DNA of 5,390 nt from contig CAAERF010000375.1 in NCBI GenBank assembly GCA_900758315.1, positions 1 to 5,390 on the forward strand, given 5' to 3'. Origin of the DNA: an uncultured Oscillospiraceae bacterium (GTDB lineage: Bacteria; Bacillota; Clostridia; Oscillospirales; Oscillospiraceae). The position numbers and the translations under genes were made by a program. This document shows positions 5,084 through 5,390 of the stretch, piece after piece; positions within the stretch are counted from its first letter, which is position 1; every line of letters starts with the position of its first letter. The notes below the pieces were generated by a model, which saw nothing but the letters and a program-made list of their open reading frames with translations, was not told the DNA's origin and ran no database searches.

Positions 5084-5390
5084 CTACCTTTCTTCGCCGC
5101 GATAGGGCGGGCGTTTTGTACGCTCGGCATCCCATGCCTGACGTTTTCTCCACAACTTCGGCAAAACTGCGGAAAAGTCCTGCGGCATACGTTCCGCCTT
5201 GATTTGCGGCAGATTTGCAAACAAATCGCTTTGCAGCGTTTTCCATGCAACTTTATCCGGCATATTTTGAGTATAGAATTCGTTGTAGCTGTACGCCAGC
5301 CCACTGGTATCTATGTAGTGCTTGACTTCCGTTCGCAGCATTTGCCGCTCCCATTCGGTTTCCCGTGCATGGTGTGGCGCAAGCTGCTCC
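5084..5390 (-). CDS. C-terminal part of an unrecognised conjugation-region protein (5' end outside window)
   Basis: The frame is open from the window edge to a TAG at 5086-5084, giving about 101 residues, from EQLAPHHARETEWERQ to KRPPYRGEER. There is no stop upstream of the Met at 5341 and no ribosome binding site before that Met, so it is most likely an internal residue of a longer protein. The piece is hydrophilic, rich in charged and aromatic residues, and predicted largely helical; it has no membrane segment or catalytic motif I recognise. It ends nine bases or less before the T4CP start region, and its last codons supply the Shine-Dalgarno-like AAGAAAGG, implying one transcript and possible translational coupling. 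In Tn1549-like elements relaxase or accessory transfer genes lie upstream of the T4CP, so a transfer role is plausible, but I do not assign a family. Confidence 0.6.
   Translation of the reverse strand, partial: EQLAPHHARETEWERQMLRTEVKHYIDTSGLAYSYNEFYTQNMPDKVAWKTLQSDLFANLPQIKAERMPQDFSAVLPKLWRKRQAWDAERTKRPPYRGEER
5087..5094 (-). promoter_or_regulatory. Shine-Dalgarno-like sequence before the T4CP
   Basis: AAGAAAGG overlaps the last codons of the upstream gene and lies nine bases before ACG 5077. It is the only purine-rich ribosome-binding candidate correctly placed for a T4CP that keeps its whole first membrane helix, and it is the main argument for a start at or near 5077 rather than at GTG 5026. 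Confidence 0.45.

Noticed and set aside
4791..5304. Minus-strand frames of 151 aa (4791-5246) and 108 aa (4978-5304)
   Set aside because: They overlap the T4CP N-terminus and the upstream gene in other frames, are low-complexity in composition and lack T4CP-like signals; the frame with two helices and Walker A is the real one.

Overview
The window looks like accessory DNA from a gut-type Firmicute (Clostridia, Lachnospiraceae/Oscillospiraceae-like). This is inferred from protein family resemblance, namely a Tn4451/Tn5397-type large serine recombinase and a Tn1549-like VirD4/TraG coupling protein, and not from any marker gene. Every gene I can support lies on the minus strand, so the window is best read from high to low coordinates. 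I see no rRNA, tRNA or CRISPR.

Layout in transcription order. (1) 5390-5084 is the C-terminal end of an unrecognised hydrophilic protein whose start is outside the window. (2) 5077 (or 5026) to 4378 is the 5' exon of a type IV coupling protein (T4CP), with two membrane helices and a Walker A motif. (3) 4377-1638 is a complete 2,740-nt group II intron. It has a GTGCG 5' end, exon-binding loops in domain I, a 635-aa reverse transcriptase/maturase in domain IV, a 34-nt domain V hairpin and a ...CACTAT 3' end. (4) 1637 to about 1411 is the second exon of the same T4CP gene; removing the intron restores the frame as ...FWE-K-SETALLQ. (5) At about 1409-1412 the T4CP reading frame breaks off at a GGAGA sequence and foreign DNA begins. 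(6) 1402-1345 holds a 12-bp inverted repeat with a short tandem motif inside it. (7) 1319-1 is a large serine recombinase, reading out of the window, which lacks only its C-terminus.

The simplest reading is a nest of mobile elements: a conjugative element supplies the T4CP, a splicing-competent-looking group II intron sits in that gene, and a second element mobilised by a serine recombinase has cut the same gene further downstream. The intron alone should be tolerated because it can splice out. The recombinase element should inactivate the coupling protein by removing its C-terminal half, unless it excises precisely. Separately, the T4CP has no ordinary ATG/GTG/TTG start at the place its first membrane helix requires; an ACG preceded by a Shine-Dalgarno-like sequence occupies that position.

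The parts belong to known families. The nesting, the exact splice junctions and the altered start are what deserve attention; I found no convincing new gene family.
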